59,884 nt of DNA from Tritrichomonas foetus (taxonomy: Eukaryota; Parabasalia; Tritrichomonadida; Tritrichomonadidae): the NCBI GenBank assembly GCA_001839685.1, contig MLAK01000602.1:32936-92819 (forward strand). Reading direction: 5' to 3'. Positions 35,481 to 47,517 of the stretch are shown here, piece after piece (position 1 is the first letter of the stretch; every line of letters starts with the position of its first letter). The translations under genes and the position numbers were made by a program. The notes beneath the pieces are model-generated. The model made no database searches, had not been told where the DNA came from, and saw nothing but the letters and a program-made list of their open reading frames with translations.

Positions 35481-36345
35481 TCAACTTGTTTCCAATTGCT
35501 GATCAATTTCGACTTTTTTCTTATAAAAAAAAAAAAAGTGTTTTTTTTTTTTTCTTTTTACAGGTGGACCTAATACTGGTCTTCTTAAAAAAAAAATTTT
35601 TTTTTTTTTTGCTGTAAGGCCATTTTCATCCAATCTAACAGATCAAAAAAAAAAAGATTTTTTTTTTTTTGATTGAGGTTGTCAAGACTGTGATGATGTG
35701 ATATTGATAGATGAGTAGAATGTGATCTTGAATTTCCTATGGAGTTTGATCCTGATTCAGAATAAAAAAAAAAGTTTTTTTTTTTTTAATTGCTGGTTAA
35801 TTTACCTATAATAAAGAATCAAAAAAAAAAAATGTTTTTTTTTTTTTGAATTATATGATTTTGCTGGATATAAATATTTAGAAAAAAAAAAGCATTTTTT
35901 TTTTTTAGGCGAGACAGTACATCATCTGAGAGCTGGTGATAAAAAAAAAAACATTTTTTTTTTTTTATCAATGATTTACACTCATCATTTAAGAAATTGA
36001 AAAAAAAAAGTCTTTTTTTTTTTTTTGTTTGAATTATTATTATTGGTTCTTTGTAGTCAAAAAAAAAAGACTTTTTTTTTTTGTATACAAAATTACTCCA
36101 CATGCCCATATGTCACTAAAAAAAAAACTATTTTTTTTTTTGAGAATTTCTAGAGATGAATAACAAGGAGAACCACAAAAAAAAAAAACTTTTTTTTTTT
36201 GATGAACATATCGAGAAAAACCAAAATCAGTAACTAAAAAAAAAAGGTTTTTTTTTTTTCCCAATTCAGGAAATTTCATCATGATACATAGTGAAAAAAA
36301 AAAATTTTTTTTTTTTTTAGTGAAAAGAATAAAAAGTTCAATCAT
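35481..36345 (-). CDS. Protein kinase C-lobe lacking an N-lobe, plus Ser/His-rich tail
   Basis: Kinase C-terminal lobe motifs: VTDFGFSRYVHQ (DFG), CGSPCYSSLEIL (activation segment/APE region), SDIWACGVILYT, FLNDECKSLI. Then a low-complexity linker (SGSNSIGNSRSHSTHLS, HHHSLDNLN), DLLDWMKMALQ, RRPVLGPPVKK and KKKVEIDQQLETS with TGA at 35483-35481. Only about 35-70 codons fit between DFG and the end of the IRE1-like gene at 36445, whereas a full N-lobe plus HRD needs about 150. So the N-lobe is missing, or the frame is broken in the masked DNA. A frame change near 35,797 (ILYYR then stop) suggests an indel or intron. Functional kinase activity is doubtful. Confidence 0.4.
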
Positions 36346-36444
36346 AAATTATCAAAAAAAAAAATTTTTTTTTTTTTGATAGATTCGATAGAGATAATAA
36401 ATATCGATAAAAAAAAAAAAAATAGTTTTTTTTTTTTAAATACA

Positions 36445-38565
36445 TTAAAGGCCGCCATTATTAGCATCAATAAAAAAAAAATCGTTTTTTTTTTTTAAGT
36501 AAAGGAAAAAGTTTGGGAACCTCGCATGGAAAAAAAAAAAGTATTTTTTTTTTTTTGAACCCGCTGTGTTAAACGTGTGTCCATTAGGCAAAAAAAAAAT
36601 ATTTTTTTTTTTTTTCCTAATGAAGCGGATTAGATCGACTGTCGACTCAAAAAAAAAATCGTTTTTTTTTTTTGCATCTTGTAAAAGTTGTGAATCAAGG
36701 AATCGCAAAAAAAAAAAACCTTTTTTTTTTTTACTATGTTGTTCGAAAAGTGCAATAAAACGTTTAAAAAAAAAAATCGTTTTTTTTTTTTCGCTTGCAT
36801 GGGCAATAAGTTCGAGCTTTTGAACAAAAAAAAAAAATTTTTTTTTTTTAAGAATTTCATCTGGTGTTGGACGCTCTTCATAATAAAAAAAAAACATTTT
36901 TTTTTTTTAATCAATCAACAAAGGATCAGTATACTTATTTAAAAAAAAAAAAACAGTTTTTTTTTTTACACTGTCATTATTCATTATATTTGAATTGCTT
37001 ATAAAAAAAAAAGAATTTTTTTTTTTATTGTTAGGAGTTGAAAGAAGAGTGGAATTAGAGTAAAAAAAAAAAATTTTTTTTTTTTTTTTGATATCGTCTG
37101 CTTTTTCTTCTGGGTTATTTAAAAAAAAAAAACTTTTTTTTTTTCCACCAATGATTGGTAAGCCATCATTATCGGCAAAAATACAATTTTTATCAATTGA
37201 TCCATGTACGAGTCCTCTTTTATGTAAAGATATAAGAACTTCCATCATCCTTTTGATAAACAATGTTGGATTCATTCCAGAAAAATCAAATTGTTGAAAA
37301 AAAAAAAAAGTTTTTTTTTTTGTATCATCTTTCTTGACAAATGCTCGAATTTTAACAAAAAAAAAATGTTTTTTTTTTTTAATTTCCTTCAAAATTGGTT
37401 CTTTCTGAAGCGGTGTAAAAACAATACTGCAAAGAACATTATTGAAACGACCAATTCCATTTTCAGCATCATCGAAAAAAAAAAGAATTTTTTTTTTTAG
37501 AGCGCGTTTTAATTTAGCATAGTAAATCTGAATAAAAAAAAAAATTTTTTTTTTTTTAAAAAGTGAAATAGAAATCAAAGTATAGGAAAAATAAAAAAAA
37601 AATGGTTTTTTTTTTTATAAATTTCCTAAAATTTGTTCAGCTAATCGGCTTGAATCAAGGTTAGAATGGAGGAGGTCATAATGAGGAAATTGTGATCTGA
37701 CGTCAAATAGAAAAAAAAAATACTTTTTTTTTTTTGGAACACCAGATGTAAGTACATCATAGTTTGGTGAAAAAAAAAATGGTTTTTTTTTTTTAGCTAC
37801 GTTATATCCAAATATTTCCATTAATGCAAAAAAAAAAACAGTTTTTTTTTTTCCATCAATACTCATTTCAAAATCAAATTTACCACTAAAAAAAAAAATG
37901 TTTTTTTTTTTTCCGTTTAATTTCAATTGGGAAACAATTGAACCGTAAAAAAAAAAAGATTTTTTTTTTTAAAAAGTTGTAATAACATTTATTTTCTGAG
38001 GACTTAAAAAAAAAACATTTTTTTTTTTTACATCAAATTCACTAAAATGGATAATTGATGAATGAAAAAAAAAAATGTTTTTTTTTTTATCGATTCTAAA
38101 AATCCTCACTCTATCTTTTGAAGAAAAAAAAAAAGGTTTTTTTTTTTTTGGGTGATAAGATTTAATTAGATTTCCTTTCTCAAAAAAAAAAAGCATTTTT
38201 TTTTTTTTTCCTGATGTAAAAACCATTCCGCTTTCGGTTTGAAAAAAAAAAACATTTTTTTTTTTGCGAATTGGAACGGAGATTCGTTGATATCCGTATC
38301 AAAAAAAAAAGAATTTTTTTTTTTCGATTGATGGAATGAAAGGGCCCTTACGAGTTTCGAAAAAAAAAAATATTTTTTTTTTTGTATCATGTGACCAAAT
38401 TACTTCTCCTGTTAAAATAAAAAAAAAATGATTTTTTTTTTTTGCCCTCACGATGTAGATAAAATTCTGATTGATCGAAAAAAAAAATTCTTTTTTTTTT
38501 TCAACATAAACAATAGATTCATCTTTCGTTTGGCACAAAAAAAAAAAAATTTTTTTTTTTATCAT
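36445..38565 (-). CDS. IRE1-like ER stress sensor with degenerate kinase and KEN-type RNase domain
   Basis: Likely unfolded-protein-response sensor, 706 residues, shorter than yeast or human IRE1. A signal-peptide-like start (MI, masked bases, LCQTKDES) leads to a luminal PQQ-type propeller: SINQNFIYIVRA, LTGEVIWSHDT, ETRKGPFIPSIE, SSKDRVRIFRID, SGKFDFEMSIDG. One membrane segment near residues 326-340 (FSYTLISISLF). The kinase-like domain has MMEVLISLHKRGLVHGSID (about 436-454): HGS replaces HRD, and IIGG stands where DFG is expected; both are read in unmodified DNA. After NKYTDPLLID and YEERPTPDEIL comes a KEN-like RNase part: VQKLELIAHASE, RFLDSQLLQDA, STVDLIRFIR, HARFPNFFLYL. Real TAA at 36447-36445. 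RNase L is an alternative KEN protein but has ankyrins instead. Confidence 0.65.
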
Positions 38566-38655
38566 TCAAATTTTGTCGAACGAATCGACTCTAAACTGCC
38601 AAAGATAAATTTTAATTCAATTATTTAACAACCACGAAATATTTCAGTGAATTTA

Positions 38656-39126
38656 AAAAAAAAAAAATTTTTTTTTTTATATACAAAAAAATTATCTGAT
38701 TCAAAAAGTTTACAAAAAAAAAATCCTTTTTTTTTTTTCGCTATAGAAGAATTTTTAGTTCTGATTGTCTCAAATATAAGATCTGCTTATTTAGTTAATT
38801 TGAGAAATTCACCAAATGGTCGCCTTGATAAAAAAAAAAAAAAATTTTTTTTTTTAAACTTTGTAATTTTAGAAAAGATTCAAATATTTAAAAAAAAAAA
38901 AAATTTTTTTTTTTAAAGATTATTTCAATAGTTAAAATTGAAGTGCTTCAAAAAAAAAAAATTTTTTTTTTTTATCAAAGTATGAAAATTAATGGAATGA
39001 GCAGACTTAAAAAAAAAATAATTTTTTTTTTTTGGGTGTTTCTTGTAAAAAATAGTTTTGAAATCATAAAAAAAAAACAATTTTTTTTTTTTGAATCCGA
39101 GAAAATTTATTTTTCTCGAACATCAT
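38656..39126 (+). CDS. Small hypothetical protein
   Basis: Plus-strand pieces YTKKLSDSKSL, AIEEFLVLIVSNIRSAYLVN, LNFVILEKIQIF, KIISIVKIEVL, YQSMKINGMSRL, VFLVKNSFEII and SEKIYFSRTS form about 155 residues of alternating strands and helices. The start is masked at 38655-38678; the final stop overlaps block bases. Not recognised; a small alpha/beta domain such as a roadblock- or profilin-like fold is possible. Confidence 0.3.
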
Positions 39127-39270
39127 AAAAAAAAAAATGTTTTTTTTTTTTTGTGCTTATATCATTATATTTCCTTTATCATAATAAAAAAAAAAGCATT
39201 TTTTTTTTTTTCATGAAATTTCCAAATATGATTATTTAGATTAAAAAAAAAAAATCCTTTTTTTTTTTAA

Positions 39271-40035
39271 TTACCAGTACCAATCAGAGTTTCTTTTTAA
39301 AAAATAATGGCCAGCTTCTTCAATTGAATCAAAATATATTTGCGGATTGTGGTTTGGATAACAAAAAAAAAAATTTTTTTTTTTTTCAAAAACGAGAGGA
39401 ATTGGTAATGAGTTCATCTCTAAAAAAAAAATCGTTTTTTTTTTTCTGATATCCTTTACAACAAAATTTTCTGTACCATTAAAAAAAAAAGAATTTTTTT
39501 TTTTGTTTCGACCATAATATTCACCATAGTATTCACTAAAAAAAAAAAAATCTTTTTTTTTTTTACTATCATTCCCTTCATTATTGTTTTCATTTCCAAA
39601 AAAAAAAATGTTTTTTTTTTTTTTGTCGCTACTATCTTTTCGCTTAGTAGATTGTGAAAAAAAAAAATTTTTTTTTTTTTTAACATTGGAAATATTTTCT
39701 ACATTATTGGAAGTGTAAAAAAAAAATTGTTTTTTTTTTTCGTCAGTAATTTTGGCTGCTTCGAGTATGATTGAAAAAAAAAAAATTTTTTTTTTTTTTC
39801 CATTTCGTGATTGAGCCATAATAACAGCTTGAATAATGTCCCCATCTTTTAGACCATACATAAACATTGGAGTATCGTCGTGAAGTAATAAATAAAAAAA
39901 AAATAGTTTTTTTTTTTCGTTGGGTCCTGATGCGAACCGTAGCATGTTTTGAAAAAAAAAAAATGTTTTTTTTTTTTGCAAAAGAATAGGCAAAATCGAG
40001 CCATCGGGCCATTGAATTCGAATATGATTAAGCAT
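39271..40035 (-). CDS. Protein with N-terminal ubiquitin-like domain
   Basis: 254 residues, complete frame from ATG 40035 to TAA 39271. The start MLNHIRIQWPDGSILPILL with LLLHDDTPMFMYGLKDGDII (about residues 1-65) has the strand-helix-strand pattern and the late L-DGD turn of ubiquitin-like folds. The middle is polar and Asn/Ser/Lys rich (STKRKDSSD, NENNNEGNDS, EYYGEYYGRN). The C-terminus YPNHNPQIYFDSIEEAGHYF looks folded. No protease or E3 motif seen; it may be an adaptor for ubiquitin-like interactions. Confidence 0.5.
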   Translation of the reverse strand: MLNHIRIQWPDGSILPILLQKKKTFFFFQNMLRFASGPNEKKKLFFFYLLLHDDTPMFMYGLKDGDIIQAVIMAQSRNGKKKKIFFFSIILEAAKITDEKKKQFFFYTSNNVENISNVKKKKNFFFSQSTKRKDSSDKKKKNIFFFGNENNNEGNDSKKKKDFFFFSEYYGEYYGRNKKKNSFFFNGTENFVVKDIRKKKTIFFLEMNSLPIPLVFEKKKNFFFCYPNHNPQIYFDSIEEAGHYFLKRNSDWYW

Positions 40036-42291
40036 TAAAATATAATAAGATTGATAACTAAAAATATTTCAAAAAAAAAAATTTTTTTTTTTTTTCATTC
40101 TTTTCTGAGTATATGTAGTCATATAGTGAAAAAAAAAAACCATTTTTTTTTTTAAAAAGTGTAGAACGAAAAATTTCAATGTACACATAAAAAAAAAATG
40201 ATTTTTTTTTTTTCAAATGGTTATAATCTATTAACTTTTTGATAATAAAAAAAAAAATCATTTTTTTTTTTTTTTTCTCTTAATAATTGAATGAGAATAT
40301 TTAAGAAAAAAAAAAAATTTTTTTTTTTTTAACCAAATAGTCTTAACGTACGAAATCACTAAAATAAAAAAAAAAATCTTTTTTTTTTTATACCATCAGT
40401 CAAAAATCAAAACCCAAATAGCTAAAAAAAAAAAGAATTTTTTTTTTTTCGCAAACTTCGCAAATGGCCGAATTCAAAAATATAAAAAAAAAAATTTTTT
40501 TTTTTTTATTGTTTCAGTTTTCGGGTGATAAGTCTTTCAGTCAAAAAAAAAATCTTTTTTTTTTTTTTATGAGCCATATTTATTCATAGTTTTGAAATTT
40601 TAAAAAAAAAAAACTTTTTTTTTTTCGATTTTGGAGAAAGCATAAAAAAAAATTGTGAGAAAAAAAAAAACCATTTTTTTTTTTGATTATAATACTGCTT
40701 CCCATAATTCTATTTACACAAAAAAAAAAGATTTTTTTTTTTTAATCGCGAAAATTTTGATAGTTTTAACTCAGTGATAAAAAAAAAATTCTTTTTTTTT
40801 TTGACAAATATGAATGTATTGAAATCTTTTCTGTCATAAAAAAAAAATATTTTTTTTTTTTAGACTGGCAGTCCTCAACAGCACATTCTCAAGCAGAAAA
40901 AAAAAAACATTTTTTTTTTTACCAAATCAAGAAAAATGGAATCCAATATGTTTTTAAAAAAAAAAGATTTTTTTTTTTTTTTCTGATGACTCGCCATTTA
41001 GATGGCAAAACATTAAAAAAAAAATCATTTTTTTTTTTATTTTTTTTATTTATATCAAAATTATTAATATTTTAAAAAAAAAACATTTTTTTTTTTTGGA
41101 AAACATTATAATTTTCGATGGAGGGCCATATGAAAAAAAAAAGCATTTTTTTTTTTAAGAAATAATCAAGATATTAATGCTATAAAATCACAAAAAAAAA
41201 ATATTTTTTTTTTTTATTTCTGTGGGGTTTATTTTTTTCTCACAATTTTTAAAAAAAAAAGGTTTTTTTTTTTTCTTGATTTTTAAATTATAATATTTAT
41301 ATATTATTAAAAAAAAAAAAATTTTTTTTTTTTTAGATGACAATAATATCAACAATTATTCATTTAGAAAAAAAAAAAGTCTTTTTTTTTTTGAGCTAGT
41401 TAGTTTGTATACATCTAACAAATTTCTAAAAAAAAAAGAATTTTTTTTTTTTAAATTCAGAGAACGAAATATTTATTAATGCGATAAAAAAAAAAAAAGT
41501 TTTTTTTTTTTATAATGATATCTTGCTTGAAAATATATATTTCTGACTATTACTAGGTTTGTATTTATTTAATCTATCAAAATAGTAAATATTCATAAAA
41601 TTACAAAAAAAAAAAGATTTTTTTTTTTCATTTTTCATAGATAATTTCTTTTTTGTATTCCCAAAAAAAAAAAATCTTTTTTTTTTTAACTTCTGCTTTG
41701 AATGCTCTATGATTTAAATTTACAAGTCGTGAGGAGACTTAAAATTACAAATCTTACTGTCAATGAAGTGCATTTAATATTAAAAAAAAAAAGGTTTTTT
41801 TTTTTTATATTTCGCATAATAAGTATTATTGGTTATATTTAAAAAAAAAAATGTTTTTTTTTTTATCTCGCTATTAATTGGAATGTACCAAAATTATCAA
41901 AAAAAAAAATAATTTTTTTTTTTTACATAAATGTTGTTGAGAAAATATAAGAGAAAACAAAAAAAAAATCGTTTTTTTTTTTTGATTAAAATACATGAAT
42001 GAAAATTTGGCAAGTTTCTCTGGGGTAGAATGATTGAAACAATATTTTAGTCTAGTATTTGGAAACTTTTCTTAATAAAAAAAAAAATATTTTTTTTTTT
42101 ACCCATGATTTGTGGTTATTCACAAAAAGTTGGCAAAAAAAAAAAATATTTTTTTTTTTATTACTTGACATGTACTTTATGATTTAGATATTCAAAAAAA
42201 AAAAGGCTTTTTTTTTTTCGATTTGCCGATTATTTCAACAACACGTTTATCTTAAAAAAAAAAAATTTTTTTTTTTTTACTCATAAATCAA
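40036..42291. other. 2.3-kb stretch with no secure gene
   Basis: AT-rich, blocks continue on the 59-bp grid. A short minus-strand frame at 40058-40261 is weak. Pieces near 40,860-41,030 are slightly less AT-rich but carry stops in all frames. I see no RNA gene, transposon end or repeat that I can support. Confidence 0.5.
42281..42286 (+). promoter_or_regulatory. Initiator-like TCATAA
   Basis: TCATAA lies 11 nt before the ATG at 42292 in unmodified DNA and fits the trichomonad initiator TCA(+1)YW. Confidence 0.4.
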
Positions 42292-43494
42292 ATGATCGGA
42301 CCCTCTATTTGCAAAAAAAAAATGTTTTTTTTTTTTGGTATTGCAATTGGCCCAATTATTACCGTTTTAACAAAAAAAAAATCCTTTTTTTTTTTGTTTC
42401 TTTATACGAAAACGATGGCCAACTATCATCAAAAAAAAAATGATTTTTTTTTTTACAGAATATTTGGTCGTGCTATCAGTTTGATTTTTAAAAAAAAAAT
42501 TGTTTTTTTTTTTTTATTTGTTCAAGTCTCACAGTTTCACTACTTTTGAAAAAAAAAAGGTTTTTTTTTTTTATATTATGAACCAACTGCTCCAGATGTC
42601 GTTCTTGAAAAAAAAAACATTTTTTTTTTTTTTTTGCTTATTTACATCATTCCATGGATTCATACCATTTCACTTAAAACAATGTTTGCGATTGCTGTTT
42701 TTGGAATTACAGCCATATTTTTCTTAAAAAAAAAAGTTTTTTTTTTTTTTGCAGTTGAAAAAACAGCTAAATCGCCAACAGATGAAAAAAAAAATTCTTT
42801 TTTTTTTTACACAATTAGATGTTTCACTTTAATGACTTATTCAAAAAAAAAAATTCTTTTTTTTTTTCCAGGGATTCGTCATTTAAAACATAACTCGACA
42901 CGAAAAAAAAAAGTTTTTTTTTTTTTAGCTATCTCTTTTGCTGTTCTCGTCATCTTTTTTAAAAAAAAAAAAAGTTTTTTTTTTTCTGAGATTGTTTACG
43001 CAAATACAGACACAATCAAAAAAAAAAAAATATTTTTTTTTTTTTTAATTCTTGCTTCGAGTATTCCTGCCTTGATGAAAAAAAAAAAATATTTTTTTTT
43101 TTTCTGTTTCTTACGGCTAACAAGCGTCGATCCAACAAAAAAAAAAAACTGTTTTTTTTTTTTCGAAGTTGGTGCTCTTGTTTTGAGTTCTTTGTTTGAT
43201 AAAATGATGCAATTCATGGAATTTTTCTTGTCAACCTTTTCTGTACTTTTGGCACAAAAAAAAAAAGCTTTTTTTTTTTTGATCACTTTTAAGACTTCTT
43301 CGTATCTCCATTTTAAAAAAAAAAAAATTTTTTTTTTTTTCTGCATTGTAATGGTTATACTGAATGCTCTTTATAAAAAAAAAATGTTTTTTTTTTTTGA
43401 TAAACTTGTATTATTTTTTTTAGAATGTGTTTTAAAAAAAAAATTGTTTTTTTTTTTAATGTGTTTTTCTTTAGAATGTTTTTCACAAACATAA
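42292..43494 (+). CDS. Polytopic membrane protein
   Basis: About 400 codons from ATG 42292 (MIGPSIC). Hydrophobic segments recur: GIAIGPIITVLT, RIFGRAISLIF, LIYIIPWIHTI, TMFAIAVFGITAIFFL, AISFAVLVIFF, LILASSIPALM, EVGALVLSSLF, MEFFLSTFSVLLAQ, IVMVILNALY, LVLFFLECVL. Loops include YYEPTAPDVVL and PGIRHLKHNSTR. About ten segments suggest a transporter (MFS or similar), but no family motif is clear because of the overwritten residues. The TAA at 43492-43494 includes block bases; the frame could continue to a TAA at 43564-43566. Confidence 0.5.
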
Positions 43495-43566
43495 AAAAAA
43501 AACCATTTTTTTTTTTTTTCCGATCGATATGTAAAAAATGTTTTTTTGGTGGCAACCGATAAATAA

Positions 43567-45947
43567 AATAATCAGAACATAACTAAAAAATTCCATCTAA
43601 AGTCTTCTTTAAAAAAAAAATTGTTTTTTTTTTTCAATTTCTAGTCGTTTTTGTCAACCAAGACTTTGAAAAAAAAAAAATTTTTTTTTTTTTTGTGAAG
43701 TTTAAAGGCTAAAATTCAGATTTAGAAGAAAAAAAAAAAGCTTTTTTTTTTTATTACCAAAATTTGGGAAACAATATTTTATTTGGATGAAATATTTGAG
43801 AGTTGATTCATAAGATTTTGTTTCCAGGTATAAAGAGCGCATGGGATGTAAAAATATCAAACACTTCAATGACAATTTTCTAAATATGGCGAAAATGAAT
43901 TCATTAAAAAAAAAAGTATTTTTTTTTTTAAATATTGTTAGAAAAATGAATATTAATAATAAAAAAAAAAAAAATCTTTTTTTTTTTTGAAAATAAGAAA
44001 ACATTGAATCATATTCGAAAGATAAAAAAAAAATCCTTTTTTTTTTTTTTTTCGAAAAATTAAGAATTAGTTGATTGCAAATAATTGAGTAAACGATTTT
44101 TAGTGCGTAATGTATCGAATCGAAAAATCATTACATTTATTAAAAAAAAAAGGGTTTTTTTTTTTAATTAAATATATGTGAAACACTATATACTTTTGAA
44201 AAAAAAAAAACTTTTTTTTTTTTTAAAATCTTTGATTTCATTTTTATCATCAAAATTAAAAAAAAAAAAAATTTTTTTTTTTTAATGAATCTAGTATTTT
44301 ATTTGTACCTTTAAACATAAAAAAAAAATTATTTTTTTTTTTTGAAGTCATTTCAATAATCATCGGACAATAATGATAAAAAAAAAAATATTTTTTTTTT
44401 TAGAATCTATATAAATTCAAAAGAAGAACAAGTTATAAAAAAAAAATCATTTTTTTTTTTTATTTCATATTATCTTATCGTTAAATGAGTGGCAAAAAAA
44501 AAAAATTCTTTTTTTTTTTGTAGAGTGATTAAATTGAAATGAAGACTTTAGAAAAAAAAAAAAATTGTTTTTTTTTTTCAAAAAAATTGTGAAGAAAAAA
44601 ATCGCATGTGAGCAAAAAAAAAAGATTTTTTTTTTTTGTCCAATTTGGAGAGATAAGCATATTAAATAGATTAAAAAAAAAATGATTTTTTTTTTTGATC
44701 AGAAATTTATATTCAACTGTTTTGAATGCACAGAAATTTTTCCGGAGGAATAAGCTGACGGCAATTGATGATTAATAATGAGGCCCAAAAAAAAAAAAAA
44801 TTTTTTTTTTTTTTCACATGATCCAAAAAATGTGTATCATTTCAAAGTGAAAAAAAAAAATTTTTTTTTTTTTTCGGAGATTTAGAAAAGAGGTAATTTA
44901 CAGCTATAAAAAAAAAAAATCTTTTTTTTTTTTGTATTTTAACGATATATATTATAATATATTCCTAAAAAAAAAAATATTTTTTTTTTTTTTAGTAGCA
45001 GTACGAAATAAATAGAAAATAAACAAAAAAAAAAAATGTTTTTTTTTTTTTTTTACAAATTTTATGAAAAAGTTGAAATGAAAAGAAAAGTTGAAACCTC
45101 CTTAACCACGGTATTTATTTGGAAAGTTATGAGAAAATATAAATAAAAAAAAAATTGTTTTTTTTTTTTTCTTTTAGAAAACTTTGTAGAAGTTGAATGA
45201 GATTTTATTGAATTTTTGAAATGTATGAAAAGATTATTGTTCAGAAATCCATCATGTATTGTAAAAAAAAAACATTTTTTTTTTTTACATGAAAAGTGGA
45301 TTTACATAATTCAAAATTATAAAAAAAAAAATTGTTTTTTTTTTTAACTACTTTTGTATATCTTCTTAACAATTTAAATTAAAAAAAAAACTATTTTTTT
45401 TTTTTTAAATCTGCTGATTCTATTTCAAAAGTGAATGATAAAAAAAAAACTCTTTTTTTTTTTTATCTTTTTAATGAACGATTCAAATTAGATAAATAAA
45501 AAAAAAAAAGTTTTTTTTTTTTTTTCAAAAAAGTTCTACTATTCCAATATATTTTTTAAAAAAAAAATAATTTTTTTTTTTACAACTTATTTCTCATTGA
45601 TCCAATTCCTAAATTCAAAAAAAAAATAATTTTTTTTTTTGTCAATTTTTTGAAGAATTTTCCAGAATATTCAAAAAAAAAAAAAAATTTTTTTTTTTTA
45701 GGTCTTGTTGAATTTCAATTATTACAATTGAAAAAAAAAAAAAAGATTTTTTTTTTTTATTTTCAATTTTGCAAAACTGATCTATGAATTTTGAAAAAAA
45801 AAACAATTTTTTTTTTTAATTTTGAATTGTTTAGTTTGATGTTATGATGTGTAAAAAAAAAAATATTTTTTTTTTTAAATTGAATATTTTTATTCACATT
45901 GATTCCATTTTAAAAAAAAAATATTTTTTTTTTTTTTTTTGAAAAAT
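43567..45947. other. 2.4-kb stretch with no secure gene
   Basis: Blocks continue on the grid. A minus-strand ORF at 43702-44004 has one long unmodified piece (RKLSLKCLIFLHPMRSLYLE) that is faintly protein-like, but it is isolated. The rest carries stops in all frames. Nothing else is recognised. Confidence 0.45.
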
Positions 45948-47201
45948 ATGTTCAACCAGTATGAGGGCGAAAAAAAAAAAACCTTTTTTTTTTTTATCAT
46001 AACTGGTAAGCTTGGCTCAGGATCCTTCGAAAAAAAAAATTCTTTTTTTTTTTACGTCACGGGTGTTCCAGCCGCTCTCAAATGTATTAAAAAAAAAAAA
46101 TTTTTTTTTTTTGACGACCTCAACATGCTTCAACGTGAAGTAAACCTAAAAAAAAAATTGTTTTTTTTTTTTGTCACGACCTTATATGAAATTTTGGAAG
46201 ACGATTAAAAAAAAAATTTTTTTTTTTTTTTTGTCGAAAATGGAAACCTTCTCGACTTCATTAACGTCCACATGGGTCTCCAAGAGGAACAGGCAAGGCG
46301 AATCTTTGTCCAACTTATTACAGTAAAAAAAAAATTGTTTTTTTTTTTCTGTATTGTTCATCGTGATCTCAAAGCCGAAAACGAAAAAAAAAATAATTTT
46401 TTTTTTTTCAGATTGGTCGACTTTGGCCTATCAAGAGCATTTAAAAAAAAAAATCTTTTTTTTTTTACAACCTGCGGATCGCCGGCCTACCTCGCGCCAG
46501 AAAAAAAAAAAGAGTTTTTTTTTTTAGCAACTGCCGATATTTGGTCGATTGGTGTCCTTCAAAAAAAAAAGGTTTTTTTTTTTTTTCCATTTGGAGGAGA
46601 AAACATTTCAGCCCTTTTGAAAAAAAAAATGATTTTTTTTTTTCTCATTCCAAACTGCCTCAGTCCAGAACTCAGGCAAAAAAAAAAAAGATTTTTTTTT
46701 TTGGATCCAAACCTTAGAATTACCCTCAAAGAAATCGAAAAAAAAAAATGTTTTTTTTTTTTCGCAGACAGCCGCATCTTTGACGATAAGTTCGGCAAAA
46801 AAAAAACACTTTTTTTTTTTAATCCGCAGGAGCTTGATTCCGCAGTCGTCAGCGAAAAAAAAAAACTCTTTTTTTTTTTAGCTGGTTTAATTAGTGATCT
46901 GACCGGTTATAAACAAAAAAAAAAAACTTTTTTTTTTTAAATGCTCAGGCGGCAGAGAGCATCAGAGGAAATCAAAAAAAAAAAGATTTTTTTTTTTAAG
47001 AGAGAAAACATCGCCAAAAGCACATCCGAACTAAAAAAAAAATTGTTTTTTTTTTTTCCGACCGCAATTTCTCCTTCAAGCAATAACAACCAAAAAAAAA
47101 AAAATTTTTTTTTTTTGTACGGAAAGAGAGGTGGGCCCGTCCCCATTCTCGTCCGAACTCGGAAAAGTGTACCTCTAATTACGGAAACCAAGCCTTTCTG
47201 A
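45948..47201 (+). CDS. CAMK-group serine/threonine protein kinase
   Basis: Complete kinase, 417 residues, with ATG at 45948 (MFNQYEGE). Glycine loop GKLGSGSF (about residues 21-28, the last glycine masked), VTGVPAALKCI (ATP-site Lys about 46), LQREVNL, VTTLYEILEDD, NGNLLDFINVHMGLQEEQAR, IVHRDLKAEN (about 137-146), LVDFGLSRAF (DFG about 159), TTCGSPAYLAPE (about 174-185), ADIWSIGVL, PFGGENISALL. The tail includes DLTGYKQ, MLRRQRASEEI and GKRGGPVPILVRTRKSVP with TGA at 47199-47201. The TAA at 46938-46940 begins with a block base and is ignored. All core catalytic residues that can be seen are intact. Closest in style to AMPK/MARK-like trichomonad kinases; substrate unknown. Confidence 0.85.
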
Positions 47202-47515
47202 AAGACATCAAAAAAAAAATCATTTTTTTTTTTTATAAAAAATAGATCACGAAGAAGATAGAGATGATAAAAAAAAAACACTTTTTTTTTTTATAAAAAT
47301 TATAAAAAAAAGAAAAAGAAATTGAATAAAAAAAAAATGTTTTTTTTTTTTAGTTTACACCTCATTTGTTAGAATCACTCATGTAGAAAAAAAAAATTAT
47401 TTTTTTTTTTACGTTAATAAACATATGACTTATTTTATTAAATTTAAAAAAAAAAATTTTTTTTTTTTTCTTTAGTAGTTTCTTCTTAAGAATTTCCAGC
47501 TTTCAAAAAAAAAAT

Positions 47516-47517
<2 letters not shown>
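47202..47517. other. Intergenic, last grid blocks
   Basis: No gene. Blocks centred at 47221, 47280, 47339, 47398, 47457 and 47516 keep the grid to its end. Confidence 0.5.

Noticed and set aside
46938..46940. Stop codon splitting the kinase
   Set aside because: Its T is the eleventh T of a block and the same frame continues with a typical kinase tail.
1..47000. Proteins made of KKK-FFF repeats
   Set aside because: Lys and Phe runs come only from the A and T arms of the blocks, in any frame and on both strands.
47130..47190. 5S rRNA-like words (CCGAACTCGG)
   Set aside because: They lie inside the kinase reading frame (PVPILVRTRKSVP) and no 5S fold or flanking consensus is present.
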